From: Verrucomicrobiota bacterium | Lineage (GTDB): Bacteria > Verrucomicrobiota > Verrucomicrobiia > Limisphaerales > UBA1319 | NCBI GenBank assembly: GCA_022709905.1 | Contig: JAKLHY010000002.1 | Location: forward strand, 248,001 to 312,000 | Length of the DNA: 64,000 bases | Direction of reading: 5' to 3' | Part shown: positions 17,390 to 26,245 of the stretch, piece by piece | Position numbering within the stretch: position 1 is the first letter of the stretch | Layout: every line of letters begins with the position of its first letter | Program-made: the position numbers and the translations under genes | The notes under the pieces: model-generated | What the model saw: the letters and a program-made list of their open reading frames with translations, nothing else | Told to the model about the DNA's origin: nothing | The model's database searches: none

Positions 17390-18640
17390 TTGAAAATTGT
17401 CATAATTAACGCTGTTTACCCTCCCGAGCCGGTCGTATCGGCGCAAATGGGTCGCGATCTGGCGATCCGGCTGGCGCAATCCGGGGCTAGAGTTACTGTC
17501 CTATGCCCACCACCATCGCGGCCTATTGGAGCTCGGTACGCAGAGTATGCCAGCCATGGCCGAATACGAGTCGAATACGAGAATGAGGTGGAAGTGTTGC
17601 GGCTGCCATCGTTCACCTATCCCCAATCAGGGATCCTTGGAAGGATGTGGGAGAGTTTTAGCTTTGGTTGGCACGTTTACCGTTACCTCAAGACGTGTCC
17701 CGAAAGGTGCGATGTTTTATATGCCAATAGCTGGCCTATATGCAGTCAGGCCTTCATTGCCAAACTCAGCATGAAGTACAGAGTGCCGCTCATACTGCAT
17801 GTTCAAGATATTTATCCTGAGTCACTCCAGGGAAAGCTGCCCCAGATATTGCACGGCATCATTTTGATGCCGCTGGAAACGCTTGACCGTTGGACTGTCC
17901 GGCAGGCATCGCGGGTTATTGTGATCTCGGAGAGTATGCGCTTAAAACTTCAAAACACCCGTAACATTGGGGTAGAAAAATACGTTCTTATTCGAAATTG
18001 GCAGGATGAAAAGCGGTTTGAGCTCACACCCGATCGTCGAGAGGCCTGTATGCGGTACGGAATTCCGAAAAATGCGTTCACGTTCCTCTATTTTGGTAAC
18101 ATTGGCCCCGTTGCCGGGGTTGAATACTTGATCGAAGCATTCCGTACGGCCAGAATAGGAAATGCACAGCTTGTAATTGCCGGTGATGGTTCAGCAAGGG
18201 AAGCCTGTCGGGAACGTGTGAGGAAAACCGGGACTGTTCGAGTGCACTTCATATCGGATCCTGAAGTGGACAACGTGCCGCTCATTCAATGTCTAGGACA
18301 CGTGTGTTTGTTGCCGTTATGTAAGCGCGCGGGAGTGAGTTCCATTCCTTCGAAATTGATTACCTATATGCTTTCGGCAAAACCCATCCTTGCGGCGGTT
18401 GACCCGGATTGCGATACTGCCGGTTGTATCCGTGAGGCAAGATGTGGATGGATCGGGGACGCTGAGAATGTCGAATGGCTAAGTGCAAAAATGGCCGAGA
18501 TTGCATCACTACCGATAACCCTACTAGATGAAATAGGACAGAGGGGCAGGTCTTATGGTTTAAAGTACTTCTCTAAAGCCGAAGGGGTCAAGCAGTTGGC
18601 CAACGTAATCCTGGAGGCAAGCACGTCTGAAAGGAATTGA
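17390..18640 (+). CDS. Glycosyltransferase family 4 (WbuB-like)
   Basis: A 416-residue GT-B glycosyltransferase. It starts at a TTG codon giving (M)KIVIINAVYPPEPVVSAQ; the next ATG would remove the conserved first beta strand. Family features are QDIYPESLQGKLP, the GNIGPVAGVEYLIEAF linker into the C-terminal domain, IAGDGSAREACRE and VSSIPSKLITYMLSAKPILA. It resembles WbuB-type enzymes of O-antigen and colanic acid loci. The 5' end lies about 45 bases after the hairpin element. Donor sugar unknown. Confidence 0.9.
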   Translation: MKIVIINAVYPPEPVVSAQMGRDLAIRLAQSGARVTVLCPPPSRPIGARYAEYASHGRIRVEYENEVEVLRLPSFTYPQSGILGRMWESFSFGWHVYRYLKTCPERCDVLYANSWPICSQAFIAKLSMKYRVPLILHVQDIYPESLQGKLPQILHGIILMPLETLDRWTVRQASRVIVISESMRLKLQNTRNIGVEKYVLIRNWQDEKRFELTPDRREACMRYGIPKNAFTFLYFGNIGPVAGVEYLIEAFRTARIGNAQLVIAGDGSAREACRERVRKTGTVRVHFISDPEVDNVPLIQCLGHVCLLPLCKRAGVSSIPSKLITYMLSAKPILAAVDPDCDTAGCIREARCGWIGDAENVEWLSAKMAEIASLPITLLDEIGQRGRSYGLKYFSKAEGVKQLANVILEASTSERN

Positions 18641-18669
18641 ATGCAGCCGGAAAATCAAGGAGGCAGGAA

Positions 18670-18987
18670 ATGAACCAAACGACGAAAACCAATTTGAGGC
18701 AACAGATCGTCCCAATAATTCTTGGTTGTTTAGCGATACTCGGCGAAGAGATCAGCCGAGAGGAGTTGAAGTCGGCCGATGAAAACACGAGGCTGTTTGG
18801 CGAAAAGTCCGGCATTGACAGCATCGGATTGGTCACGCTTCTGATTGAAGTCGAGGCCCGGATAAGTCAGAAACTGGGGAAGAACATCGTCATCGCCGAC
18901 GAGCGGGCCATGAGTCTGACGCACTCTCCTTTCCGGCGGGTCGGGACGCTGGCCGATTACATAATCGGGCTCATCGAGAAGCCATGA
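18670..18987 (+). CDS. Acyl carrier protein-like protein of the polysaccharide locus
   Basis: A carrier protein of about 105 residues, distinct from the fatty-acid acpP at 46.7 kb. The phosphopantetheine site is SGIDSIGLVTLLIEVEARI, with Ser in DSIG. The start at 18670 follows AGGAGG at 18659-18664; a longer frame from 18637 lacks that signal. It overlaps the next gene by four bases (ATGA). It heads a trio with an SDR and an acyl-activating ligase, suggesting a dedicated acyl-ACP made for sugar decoration (inference). Housekeeping ACPs are about 80 residues; this one is longer at the C-terminus. Confidence 0.85.
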   Translation: MNQTTKTNLRQQIVPIILGCLAILGEEISREELKSADENTRLFGEKSGIDSIGLVTLLIEVEARISQKLGKNIVIADERAMSLTHSPFRRVGTLADYIIGLIEKP

Positions 18988-19679
18988 GCAAAGTGGGCAT
19001 TGTCACAGGCACAAGTCGTGGCCTGGGCTGGGCTCTAAGCGAACATCTACTGGAAAAAGGATGGATTGTTGCAGGCTGCAGCCGACTGGCGAAAGGTCCG
19101 ATCCACAAGCGTTATCGGCATTTTCAACTGGATATCGCTGATGAACCAAAAGTCATCGCCATGATTCGCCAGGTGGCAACAATCCAAGGCCGAATCGATG
19201 CGTTAGTCAACAACGCCGGCATCGCCTCGATGAACTCTCTTCTGCTGACGCCCACGGCCGTCGCTGAAAACCTGATGCGCGTGAATTATCTGGGGGCGTT
19301 TGTCTTTCTGCGAGAATGCGCCAAGATTATGGTCCGACAGCGCATGGGGCGTATTGTCAATCTATCCACGGTTGCAGTCCCCCTCTCTCTGCAGGGCGAG
19401 GCGGCTTATGTGGCGAGCAAAGCCGCCCTGGAAGCGCTCACGCGGGTGGCCTCAGTGGAACTCAAGCCCTATGGAATCACGGTCAACGCCATCGGGCCCG
19501 GACCTGTGGACACGGCGCTGACGCGGACAGTACCGCGGAATAAGATCGACGCCTTGAATCGGCGCATTGGCAGAACCGAAATGGGTTCCACAACCGAAGT
19601 GGTCGAATCCATCATGCGCTTTCTCAATGATCAATCGGGAGGGCATACGGGCCAGGTGGTTTATCTCGGCGCCGTCTGA
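18984..19679 (+). CDS. Short-chain dehydrogenase/reductase (FabG-like)
   Basis: A 231-residue Rossmann-fold SDR. The cofactor motif is GTSRGLGWAL near residue 9, LVNNAGIAS follows, and the active site is NLSTVAVPLSLQGEAAYVASKAAL (Ser, Tyr, Lys). FabG-like wording GITVNAIGPGPVDTAL supports a 3-ketoacyl-ACP type reductase. Overlaps with the ACP gene (4 bases) and near-contact with the ligase gene suggest one translational unit. It may reduce a beta-ketoacyl group on the neighbouring ACP to a hydroxyacyl group. Confidence 0.9.
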   Translation: MSKVGIVTGTSRGLGWALSEHLLEKGWIVAGCSRLAKGPIHKRYRHFQLDIADEPKVIAMIRQVATIQGRIDALVNNAGIASMNSLLLTPTAVAENLMRVNYLGAFVFLRECAKIMVRQRMGRIVNLSTVAVPLSLQGEAAYVASKAALEALTRVASVELKPYGITVNAIGPGPVDTALTRTVPRNKIDALNRRIGRTEMGSTTEVVESIMRFLNDQSGGHTGQVVYLGAV

Positions 19680-19680
19680 A

Positions 19681-21048
19681 ATGCACTGGCTGATCCAACG
19701 CATCAGGGACTTTGGGGATCGAATAGCGCTCGCCGGTCATGAGGGCGAAGTGTCGTACTGGCATTTGGGCGAGCGCATATTGCATTGTGTGGAACAAGCC
19801 CGCCAGTGTGAGGTAAAGCCCGGGAGTGTGGTGGCGATTGTGGGAGACTACTCTCCTGTGTCCGTTGCTTGGTTTCTGGCGTTGGCTGAACTGAAGTGCA
19901 TCGTGGTGCCGCTCGCAGGTTCTGCCGCGGAGCATCCTCAAAAACTGCGCCTTGCGGGTGTCAATTATGTTGTGCAGGCTCAGACCCCGATCCTTCAGAA
20001 GCTGGAGGCGACGGGAGATCGCCCATGCCTATTGGACCAACTCTCCGTTAAGGGCGGGGCGGGATTGATTCTCTTCAGTAGCGGTTCGAGCGGTGAGCCG
20101 AAGGGAATGTTGCATGACTTGGATGCGCTGCTGGATACCTATCAAGAGCAGCGCCCCAAAAACCTGGTCCTGATGGTCCTTCTCCTGTTTGACCATATCG
20201 GTGGCATCAATACGCTTTTTCATTCCCTGGCCACCGGCGCAAAACTGGTCGTGCCGGGAAACCGCAGTCCGGACGAGGTCGCGGCGCTTATTGAACGCCA
20301 CCGCGTCGCCGTGCTGCCTGCTTCCCCGACGTTTCTCAATCTCCTGCTGGTGTCGGCAAATCACCGGCAACATGATCTATCGTCTTTACGGATCATTACC
20401 TATGGCACCGAGCCCATGGCGGCAACCCTGCTCCAGCGGTTGCGCAACGCCTTCCCCAAGGCGCGGTTGATCCAAACGTTCGGGACGAGCGAGACGGGCA
20501 TTTTTCGAACTTCGAGCCCATCCTCAGACAGCCTGTGGATGCGCATGGACGATCCGAATCGCGAGTGGAAGATCGTCGATGGCGAGCTTTGGTTGCGCAG
20601 CAGAACGCAGATCCTTGGCTATCTCAATTATCCCATGGACCGATTTACCTCGGACGGATGGTTCAGGACGGGCGATCAAGCGGAGCAAAGACCAGATGGC
20701 AGTTTGCGCATCCTGGGCAGGCGGGGCGAACTCATTAATGTGGGCGGTGAAAAAGTATGGCCGGCAGAGGTGGAATCGGTCGTTCTCACCATCGCTGGGG
20801 TGGTGGACTGTCGAGTCAGCGGAGAGGCGAATCCCATTACGGGCCAAAGTGTCGTCGCTGAAGTCGTTGCCATGCCTGGCGTGGATTTGGAGTCGCTCAA
20901 AATGGAGATTCGACGCACGTGCCGCGCGCGTTTATCGGCCTATAAGACCCCCACTCGTGTGACCTTCCTCGAGTCGCTGGGCAACGAGCGCCTGAAAAAG
21001 ACCCGGAAACCAGGAAGTCTCAGCGGCCCAGGAGCGGCACGGTCGTGA
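19681..21048 (+). CDS. AMP-forming acyl-(ACP/CoA) ligase
   Basis: A 455-residue member of the ANL superfamily. The ATP-binding P-loop is LILFSSGSSGEPKGMLHD; other motifs are LIQTFGTSETGIF, DGWFRTGDQAEQ and GRRGELINVGGEKVWPAEVE. The C-terminal KKTRKPG has candidate catalytic lysines. I place the start at 19681, directly after the SDR stop; a longer frame from 19567 would lie inside the SDR gene. It probably activates a carboxylic acid and loads it on the adjacent ACP. It lacks condensation or peptidyl-carrier domains. Confidence 0.88.
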   Translation: MHWLIQRIRDFGDRIALAGHEGEVSYWHLGERILHCVEQARQCEVKPGSVVAIVGDYSPVSVAWFLALAELKCIVVPLAGSAAEHPQKLRLAGVNYVVQAQTPILQKLEATGDRPCLLDQLSVKGGAGLILFSSGSSGEPKGMLHDLDALLDTYQEQRPKNLVLMVLLLFDHIGGINTLFHSLATGAKLVVPGNRSPDEVAALIERHRVAVLPASPTFLNLLLVSANHRQHDLSSLRIITYGTEPMAATLLQRLRNAFPKARLIQTFGTSETGIFRTSSPSSDSLWMRMDDPNREWKIVDGELWLRSRTQILGYLNYPMDRFTSDGWFRTGDQAEQRPDGSLRILGRRGELINVGGEKVWPAEVESVVLTIAGVVDCRVSGEANPITGQSVVAEVVAMPGVDLESLKMEIRRTCRARLSAYKTPTRVTFLESLGNERLKKTRKPGSLSGPGAARS

Positions 21049-21102
21049 GAGCTCATGGGTTCGGGCTCTTGGCTCAGAACTCCTGAACCCAAGGAAAAAG
21101 CC

Positions 21103-21181
21103 TGACCTCACACAGAGGCACCAAGATCACAGAGAATAGGTTTTTCCGAAAAATCTCCGTGAACTCCGTGTCGCCGTGTGA
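21103..21181. repeat. ACCACAGAG-type interspersed repeat, copy 2 (inverted pair)
   Basis: CACACAGAGGCACCAAGATC begins the left arm. About 40 bases later CTCCGTGAACTCCGTGTCGC reads as its inverse, making a small inverted-repeat unit with no gene between. Compare 33256-33690, where a GxxExxY gene occupies the middle. Confidence 0.7.
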
Positions 21182-21257
21182 AAAATCGGTGTCAGGAAAA
21201 CTCCTAGGTGATTTCACTAAAAGGTGTGAAATCAGGAGCCCTGTGGCTGGATGGAGC

Positions 21258-21394
21258 GCGGAATTCATTCCGCTTTGAGGCGGTGAATTCATTCTGCAGA
21301 GACGGTTTGCGATGACCAGCGCTGCGGGATAAATCCCGCGGTCCGGTCTGGGGAAGTCAGTCCGCATGAGCGTGTTGAGCGGACTGAAGTCCGC
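21258..21394. repeat. Cluster of 16-bp palindromes (GCGGNNTNNANNCCGC)
   Basis: Three palindromes: GCGGAATTCATTCCGC (21258-21273), GCGGGATAAATCCCGC (21324-21339) and GCGGACTGAAGTCCGC (21379-21394). The inner bases differ between copies but stay complementary. A degenerate fourth copy lies near 21280-21297. The same unit recurs at 26493-26648 and 40384-40441. Confidence 0.8.
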
Positions 21395-21484
21395 GATCCG
21401 CGTCTGTCTTGATCCATCCCTGAGTTCGCCCAGCGGTTGCGAGCTCTGGTTCTCCTCAGAATCTCGACGTTATCCTTGAACATA

Positions 21485-22171
21485 ATGAGCCTCATCACCG
21501 GTGCGTCCAAGTCTTCTGCTGTCAGTATACGCGTTGCCGCAATGGCGGATGTCGACGCCCTGGTGGCCCTTCATTATAGGGTTTTTAATGCCGCGACCCA
21601 TCATGCACTGGAATTGGGGACGGATTTTATGCGCGCGGTTTATCGATGGTTCTGCAGCACGGACCGGGGTTTTGTTGTAGTGGCTGAACAAAACAACCAA
21701 ATTGTCGGTTTATGCGCCGTGAATGGAGGCTCCTATTTCATGGTGTTCCGCGAGAACATTGGATTTCTGATCCGGGCGTTACTACGGCGGCCGGCCCTGA
21801 TCTTCCGGACCCTCAATTTCGAGCGGTTGCATGCTCTTTGGAAAAGCCGCCGGTTTGGCAGTAGCCGGCCCAATCCCCGATCTGGAACCGGCCAGATTGC
21901 GTTTCTTGCGGTTGCTCCCGAAGCCAGAACCACGGGTGCCGGCATCATCCTTTTGCAGCATGCGGCTTTGGAATGCAGAAAAAAGGGATGGCAGGAAATG
22001 GTGACTGCGGTTCACCGGACCAATACCGCCATCATCCGCCTGTATAAAATACTGGGTTTCGAGGACTATCCAGCCTTGAACACCACGAACCTGGCGGGTT
22101 TGAGGCTGAAGAAGCTCACCCACGAAGCCGCATTTCCAACCGGGGGGGCAGGCATCCGCCCTGCCGGTTGA
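21485..22171 (+). CDS. GNAT-family acetyltransferase (first of a pair)
   Basis: A protein of about 228 residues. The GNAT core is visible as GQIAFLAVAPEARTTGAGIILLQ and HRTNTAIIRLYKILGFED. An N-terminal insert with FRENIGFLIRALLRRPALIF is hydrophobic and basic, suggesting membrane contact. The same layout recurs in the next gene, so the two are paralogues. I prefer ATG 21485 (MSLITGASK) over the longer frame from 21437. It probably acylates an amino sugar or lipid-linked sugar made by the locus; the acyl donor could be CoA or the local ACP. Confidence 0.82.
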   Translation: MSLITGASKSSAVSIRVAAMADVDALVALHYRVFNAATHHALELGTDFMRAVYRWFCSTDRGFVVVAEQNNQIVGLCAVNGGSYFMVFRENIGFLIRALLRRPALIFRTLNFERLHALWKSRRFGSSRPNPRSGTGQIAFLAVAPEARTTGAGIILLQHAALECRKKGWQEMVTAVHRTNTAIIRLYKILGFEDYPALNTTNLAGLRLKKLTHEAAFPTGGAGIRPAG

Positions 22172-22257
22172 AGGATCTGCCGGCTCCGTCTGAAAAACGG
22201 ACTTGATCCCGGGGAATTGATGACTTCAGGGACTCCTGGGAGCCGGTACCTTAGACA

Positions 22258-22881
22258 ATGGGTCGCGACGCTGTGAAAGAGAAAATCAACGTTGTTGCCC
22301 TGACAGCGGCTCATTTGGACGACATTGTGGTTGTGCATCTGAGGGCGTTCCCCGGTTTCTTTTTGTCCAGTCTGGGGCCGCGTTTCCTTCGGGAGTTTTA
22401 TGCTGCGTTTCTTGTGGATGGGGGGGCGGTGGCGCTTGTCGCTGAGAATGAACACGGCCTGGTCTGTGGGGCGGTCGTGGGCTCCATAAGCCCGGAGGGT
22501 TTTTTTAGGCGATTGCTGATGCGAAGATGGTGGGCGTTTCTGTATGCCAGCATGGATGCAGTCCTGAGGAATCCAGCCGTATCGGCGCGATTAATCCGTG
22601 CGGTTTGGTATCGAGGCGACGCTCCCGGAGACCAAGATCGGGCTCTGCTGAGCTCGATTGCGGTTGATCCGGCGAAACAGGGCACTGGAATCGGCAAGCA
22701 ATTGATAAAAGGATGGCTGGCAGAAGTGCGCAAACGCGGTTGCCCGGGATCTTATCTGACGACCGATGCCACCCACAACGACGCTACCAACGCCTTTTAT
22801 TGCATTAACGGCTGGAAGTTGGAGTCTTGCTATGAAACACGCGAAGGCCGTAAAATGAACCGTTATGTTTTCGACTGGTGA
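22258..22881 (+). CDS. GNAT-family acetyltransferase (second of a pair)
   Basis: A 207-residue GNAT paralogue of the preceding gene. Shared features are LRAFPGFFLSSLGPRFLREFY near the N-terminus, a basic-hydrophobic insert FFRRLLMRRWWAFLYASM and the core LLSSIAVDPAKQGTGIGKQLI with acetyl-CoA loop QGTGIG. The C-terminal THNDATNAFYCINGW matches the fold. Its last four bases (GTGA) overlap the start of the phosphoglycosyl transferase gene, so the products probably act on the same lipid-linked sugar. Confidence 0.87.
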   Translation: MGRDAVKEKINVVALTAAHLDDIVVVHLRAFPGFFLSSLGPRFLREFYAAFLVDGGAVALVAENEHGLVCGAVVGSISPEGFFRRLLMRRWWAFLYASMDAVLRNPAVSARLIRAVWYRGDAPGDQDRALLSSIAVDPAKQGTGIGKQLIKGWLAEVRKRGCPGSYLTTDATHNDATNAFYCINGWKLESCYETREGRKMNRYVFDW

Positions 22882-24428
22882 ATAAGTTCGTCGTGAAAAC
22901 CCAAAATCGAAATGCGGTGAAGTTCTGGAATGACATACCCAAACGACTGATTGATATTGTCCTGTCCTTGCTGGGCGTGGTTCTGCTGGCTCCGGCCTTC
23001 GCTATTATCGCGGTCCTGATTCGAAGGGACAGTCCGGGCCCGGTGTTTTTCCGGGGAAAGAGGGCGGGATACAAGGGCAAACCCTTTTGGATCCTGAAGT
23101 TCAGGACCATGTATGAAACCCCGGACAGTTACAACGGCTCGAAGATCACCGCTTCGGAAGACTCGCGTGTGACCCAACTCGGGCGGTGGCTTCGCAAGAC
23201 AAAACTTAATGAACTGCCCCAGTTGTGGAATGTCCTGAAGGGCGACATGAGCCTGGTCGGGCCACGCCCCGAAGACTATGACATCGCCCGGACTTGGTCG
23301 AAGGACGTTTTTGAGGAGGTGCTTTCGGTCCGCCCTGGGATAACGGGGCCCGCTTCGGTCACCTACCGAAACGAGGAGGCGATGATCGAACAGGACGGGA
23401 TGATGGATACGTATATCAACAAGATCCTCCCGACCAAATTGCGCATGGACCAACTCTATGTCCGGCATCGTTCGATCCTCCTGGACTTGGATGTTCTCCT
23501 GTGGACCTTCCTGATCCTGCTGCCCAAGCTGGGTGACTTTTCTCCTTCGGAAAAATCCTTGTTTATCGGGCCAACGACCTGGTTTGTCCGCCGTTACGCC
23601 AATTGGTTCCTTCTCGATGCGCTCGCGTCATTTTTCAGCATCGGCGTTGTCGGATTGTTCTGGCGATCTTACGGGCCTTTGGACGTCGGCGTATCCACTT
23701 CCCTGTTGTTCGCCTTGGCGTTCACGTTCTTGTTTAGCATCGTCGGATTATTGATGGGCACCCACCGGATCGTTTGGGACAAGGCGGCCAATTCCGACAT
23801 CTTTCAGATCATTCTGGCAAGCGTATTGGCAACGGTAGTGGCGGCGGTGGTTAATCGTCACATCCCCAACTATTATACACCGAATAAATTCCTGTTCCCC
23901 GAAGGCCTCATCATCATCTCCGCCCTGCTCACAACGATCATGATGATTCTGGCGCGATATCGAAAAGGGATCCTCAACACCTTGATCAATCAGTTTCCAG
24001 GATTCAGGTTTTGGACGATCACCGCCCAGGAGCGAGTTCTGCTGATTGGCAGCGGGGAATCGGCCCAGCTCGCCGCCTGGTGGCTCCGCGGCGGCCGCCG
24101 GGGGGATGCCTTCAGGATTATCGGATGTCTTGATGATGATTTGTTCAAGCAGGGATTGAGAATCAACGGTATAGAAGTGCTCGGGAAATGCCATCAGGTG
24201 GAGCGCCTTGTCCGGAAGCACGATGTCGGCATCCTGGTTTTCGCCATCCATAATATCAAAGAAAACCGCGCGCGCGAAATTCTGGATCTATGCAAGCGAA
24301 CCGATGCCAAACTGCTGATATTCCCGAACGTCCTCGAAAGGCTCGAGATGGTGATGAACCATGCCTCGTCGAATGGCACCAGGGATATCCAATCGGCTAA
24401 ATCCGTGCATTCGGCGGGTGCGTTTTAG
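22878..24428 (+). CDS. Polyprenyl-phosphate phosphoglycosyl transferase fused to a WbpM-like membrane/Rossmann half
   Basis: A 516-residue fusion starting at GTG, overlapping the GNAT stop. Residues 1-215 form a bacterial sugar transferase (WcaJ/PglC type): KRLIDIVLSLLGVVLLAPAF, FRGKRAGYKG, ILKFRTMYE, LPQLWNVLKGDMSLVGPRPE and RPGITGPASVTYRNEE. It starts repeat-unit synthesis by moving sugar-1-phosphate to undecaprenyl phosphate. Residues about 230-350 hold four membrane segments, and about 385-500 a nucleotide-binding Rossmann domain (RVLLIGSGESAQLAAWWL, IIGCLDDDLFKQGLRINGIE) like the N-terminal half of WbpM/CapD proteins. The order is the reverse of the usual WcaJ layout, where the membrane and CoA_binding_3 part comes first. 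Confidence 0.88.
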   Translation: MNKFVVKTQNRNAVKFWNDIPKRLIDIVLSLLGVVLLAPAFAIIAVLIRRDSPGPVFFRGKRAGYKGKPFWILKFRTMYETPDSYNGSKITASEDSRVTQLGRWLRKTKLNELPQLWNVLKGDMSLVGPRPEDYDIARTWSKDVFEEVLSVRPGITGPASVTYRNEEAMIEQDGMMDTYINKILPTKLRMDQLYVRHRSILLDLDVLLWTFLILLPKLGDFSPSEKSLFIGPTTWFVRRYANWFLLDALASFFSIGVVGLFWRSYGPLDVGVSTSLLFALAFTFLFSIVGLLMGTHRIVWDKAANSDIFQIILASVLATVVAAVVNRHIPNYYTPNKFLFPEGLIIISALLTTIMMILARYRKGILNTLINQFPGFRFWTITAQERVLLIGSGESAQLAAWWLRGGRRGDAFRIIGCLDDDLFKQGLRINGIEVLGKCHQVERLVRKHDVGILVFAIHNIKENRAREILDLCKRTDAKLLIFPNVLERLEMVMNHASSNGTRDIQSAKSVHSAGAF

Positions 24429-24472
24429 TGTTTCGTTGTTTCCGTTTCACCTTTCCCGGACAATTTTAGCCT

Positions 24473-25468
24473 ATGAAGAAGTTGTTTCAAAACAAGAGAG
24501 TCTTGGTGACTGGGGCCGGCGGCTTCATCGGCAGCCACTTGGTGGAGGCCCTTGTTGCCCATGGCGCAAAAGTCAGAGCCTTGGTGCGGTATAACTCGAA
24601 GGGCGATCTCGGTTTCGTTGGGCAGTTTCAGAAGAGTGTTTTAAGCGAAATTGAAGTCCACACCGGAGATCTGCGGGATCTGTCCGCCGTTCAAAGAGCC
24701 GTCAAAGGTTGCGCCCACGTGTTTCACCTCGGCGCTCTGATTGCGATTCCTTTTTCCTACAAGAATCCGCAGGAAGTCGTTGAAACAAATGTTCTCGGGA
24801 CGCTGAATGTCCTGTTGGCAAGCCAGGAGGCGAAGGTCGAGCGCATTATCCATACCTCGACAAGCGAAGTCTACGGCACCGCGATGACCGTTCCCATTGA
24901 CGAGCAGCATCCCCTCCAGGGACAGTCGCCTTATTCCGCCAGCAAGATTGGCGCCGATAAGATGGCCGAGAGTTTCTATTGTTCCTACAAATTGCCGGTG
25001 GTAACCCTGCGGCCGTTCAACACGTACGGACCTCGGCAATCCGCCAGGGCGGTCATCCCGACGATCATTACCCAGGCGTTAACCCGAAAAACCATCCGGC
25101 TGGGGAATCTCGATGCCCGGCGCGATATGACTTACGTCAGCGACACGGTCAATGGCTTCCTGAAGGTGGCCCAGGCCGAAGGCGTCGAGGGACAGGTGTT
25201 TAACCTGGGAACCGGCACCGAGGTGACCGTCAGAGAACTTGCAGACAGAATCGTCGATCTGGTAGGCTGCAAATCGCGGATCGTTGTCGATGACCACCGC
25301 CTCCGCCCCGCAAAAAGCGAAGTCCAAAGGCTGTTGTCCAATAACGGCAAGGCCGCCGACATGCTGGTGTGGAAACCGTTGGTCAGCCTGGAACAAGGGC
25401 TGTCGAAAACCATCGAGTGGATCCGGAACAACCTGGAACGGTATCGTCCCAACGAATATCAGATTTAG
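24473..25468 (+). CDS. NAD-dependent nucleotide-sugar 4,6-dehydratase (LegB-like SDR)
   Basis: A 331-residue extended SDR. The NAD motif GAGGFIGS is at residues 14-21, TSTSEVYG at 128-135 and the catalytic YSASK at 154-158. The segments DEQHPLQGQSPYSASKIGAD and LRPFNTYGPRQSARAVIPTI closely match LegB-type UDP-sugar 4,6-dehydratases. The product would be a 4-keto-6-deoxy sugar nucleotide, the substrate for the aminotransferase at 26837. A nucleotidyltransferase gene follows 18 bases later. No neuB/legI-type synthase is in the window, so a full legionaminate pathway is not supported. Confidence 0.88.
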   Translation: MKKLFQNKRVLVTGAGGFIGSHLVEALVAHGAKVRALVRYNSKGDLGFVGQFQKSVLSEIEVHTGDLRDLSAVQRAVKGCAHVFHLGALIAIPFSYKNPQEVVETNVLGTLNVLLASQEAKVERIIHTSTSEVYGTAMTVPIDEQHPLQGQSPYSASKIGADKMAESFYCSYKLPVVTLRPFNTYGPRQSARAVIPTIITQALTRKTIRLGNLDARRDMTYVSDTVNGFLKVAQAEGVEGQVFNLGTGTEVTVRELADRIVDLVGCKSRIVVDDHRLRPAKSEVQRLLSNNGKAADMLVWKPLVSLEQGLSKTIEWIRNNLERYRPNEYQI

Positions 25469-25486
25469 ACCGAAGCATAGAACACG

Positions 25487-26245
25487 ATGAAGGCCGTAAT
25501 TCTAGCGGGAGGTAAGGGGACCCGGCTGGCCCCTTACACCAAAGTCCTGCCAAAACCATTGATGCCCATTGGCGACATGCCCATCCTGGAAATCCTGCTG
25601 CGCCAGATGAAACGGGCGGGCGTTGACGAGGCGATTCTCACCGTCGGACATATGGCCCAGTTGCTGAGGTTGTTCTTTCAGGACGGAAATGGGCTGGGAT
25701 TGAAAATTCGCTATAGTTACGAGGATAATCCCTTGGGAACCGCCGGGCCCCTGTCCCTGATCCGCGGATTAACGGAGACCTTTATTGTGGCCAACGGCGA
25801 TGTGCTCACGGCGCTTAACTTTAAGGACATCGTCAAGGCGCACAAAAAGAGCGGCGCCATTGCGACCATCGCGACCCATCGACGATGCACGAAGATTGAC
25901 CTCGGGGTGATCGAGTTCAAGGACGACTGCACGATTGGCAACTATGTCGAAAAGCCCGAGCACAATTACTACGTCAGCATGGGGATCTATATCTTCGAGC
26001 CGAGGGTACTGAAATATGTCCCTCGAAACCAGTATTTTGATTTCCCAGACTTGGTCCTGGCCATGATCAAGGCGGGAGAGAAAGTCGCGGGATTTAAATA
26101 TCATGGATATTGGCAGGACCTGGGAAGGCATGACGACTACGAACAGGCCATCGAGGAATTCGGCAAAATGCGCCACATCATCCTGGGCGAAAAAAAGCCT
26201 AGACTAAAAAATAACCCTGACAAGTCTGCCGAAAACCGCGCATAA
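25487..26245 (+). CDS. Sugar-phosphate nucleotidyltransferase
   Basis: A 252-residue NTP_transferase family enzyme. It begins MKAVILAGGKGTRLAPYTKV with the signature GGKGTRL and PKPLMPIGDMP; FIVANGDVLTAL carries the metal-binding Asp, and YVSMGIYIFEPRVL and GYWQDLGRHDDYEQA complete the fold. It makes an NDP-sugar from NTP and sugar-1-phosphate. It lacks the N-terminal CBS domains of some Leg/Ptm relatives and any C-terminal left-handed helix. Together with the adjacent dehydratase and aminotransferase it forms a compact amino-deoxy-sugar module. Confidence 0.9.
   Translation: MKAVILAGGKGTRLAPYTKVLPKPLMPIGDMPILEILLRQMKRAGVDEAILTVGHMAQLLRLFFQDGNGLGLKIRYSYEDNPLGTAGPLSLIRGLTETFIVANGDVLTALNFKDIVKAHKKSGAIATIATHRRCTKIDLGVIEFKDDCTIGNYVEKPEHNYYVSMGIYIFEPRVLKYVPRNQYFDFPDLVLAMIKAGEKVAGFKYHGYWQDLGRHDDYEQAIEEFGKMRHIILGEKKPRLKNNPDKSAENRA

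Larger units (their letters stand above)
21049..21484. other. Non-coding gap filled by interspersed repeats
   Basis: Holds an ACCACAGAG-type repeat at 21103-21181 and a cluster of GCGG...CCGC palindromes at 21258-21394. No gene is evident. Confidence 0.7.
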
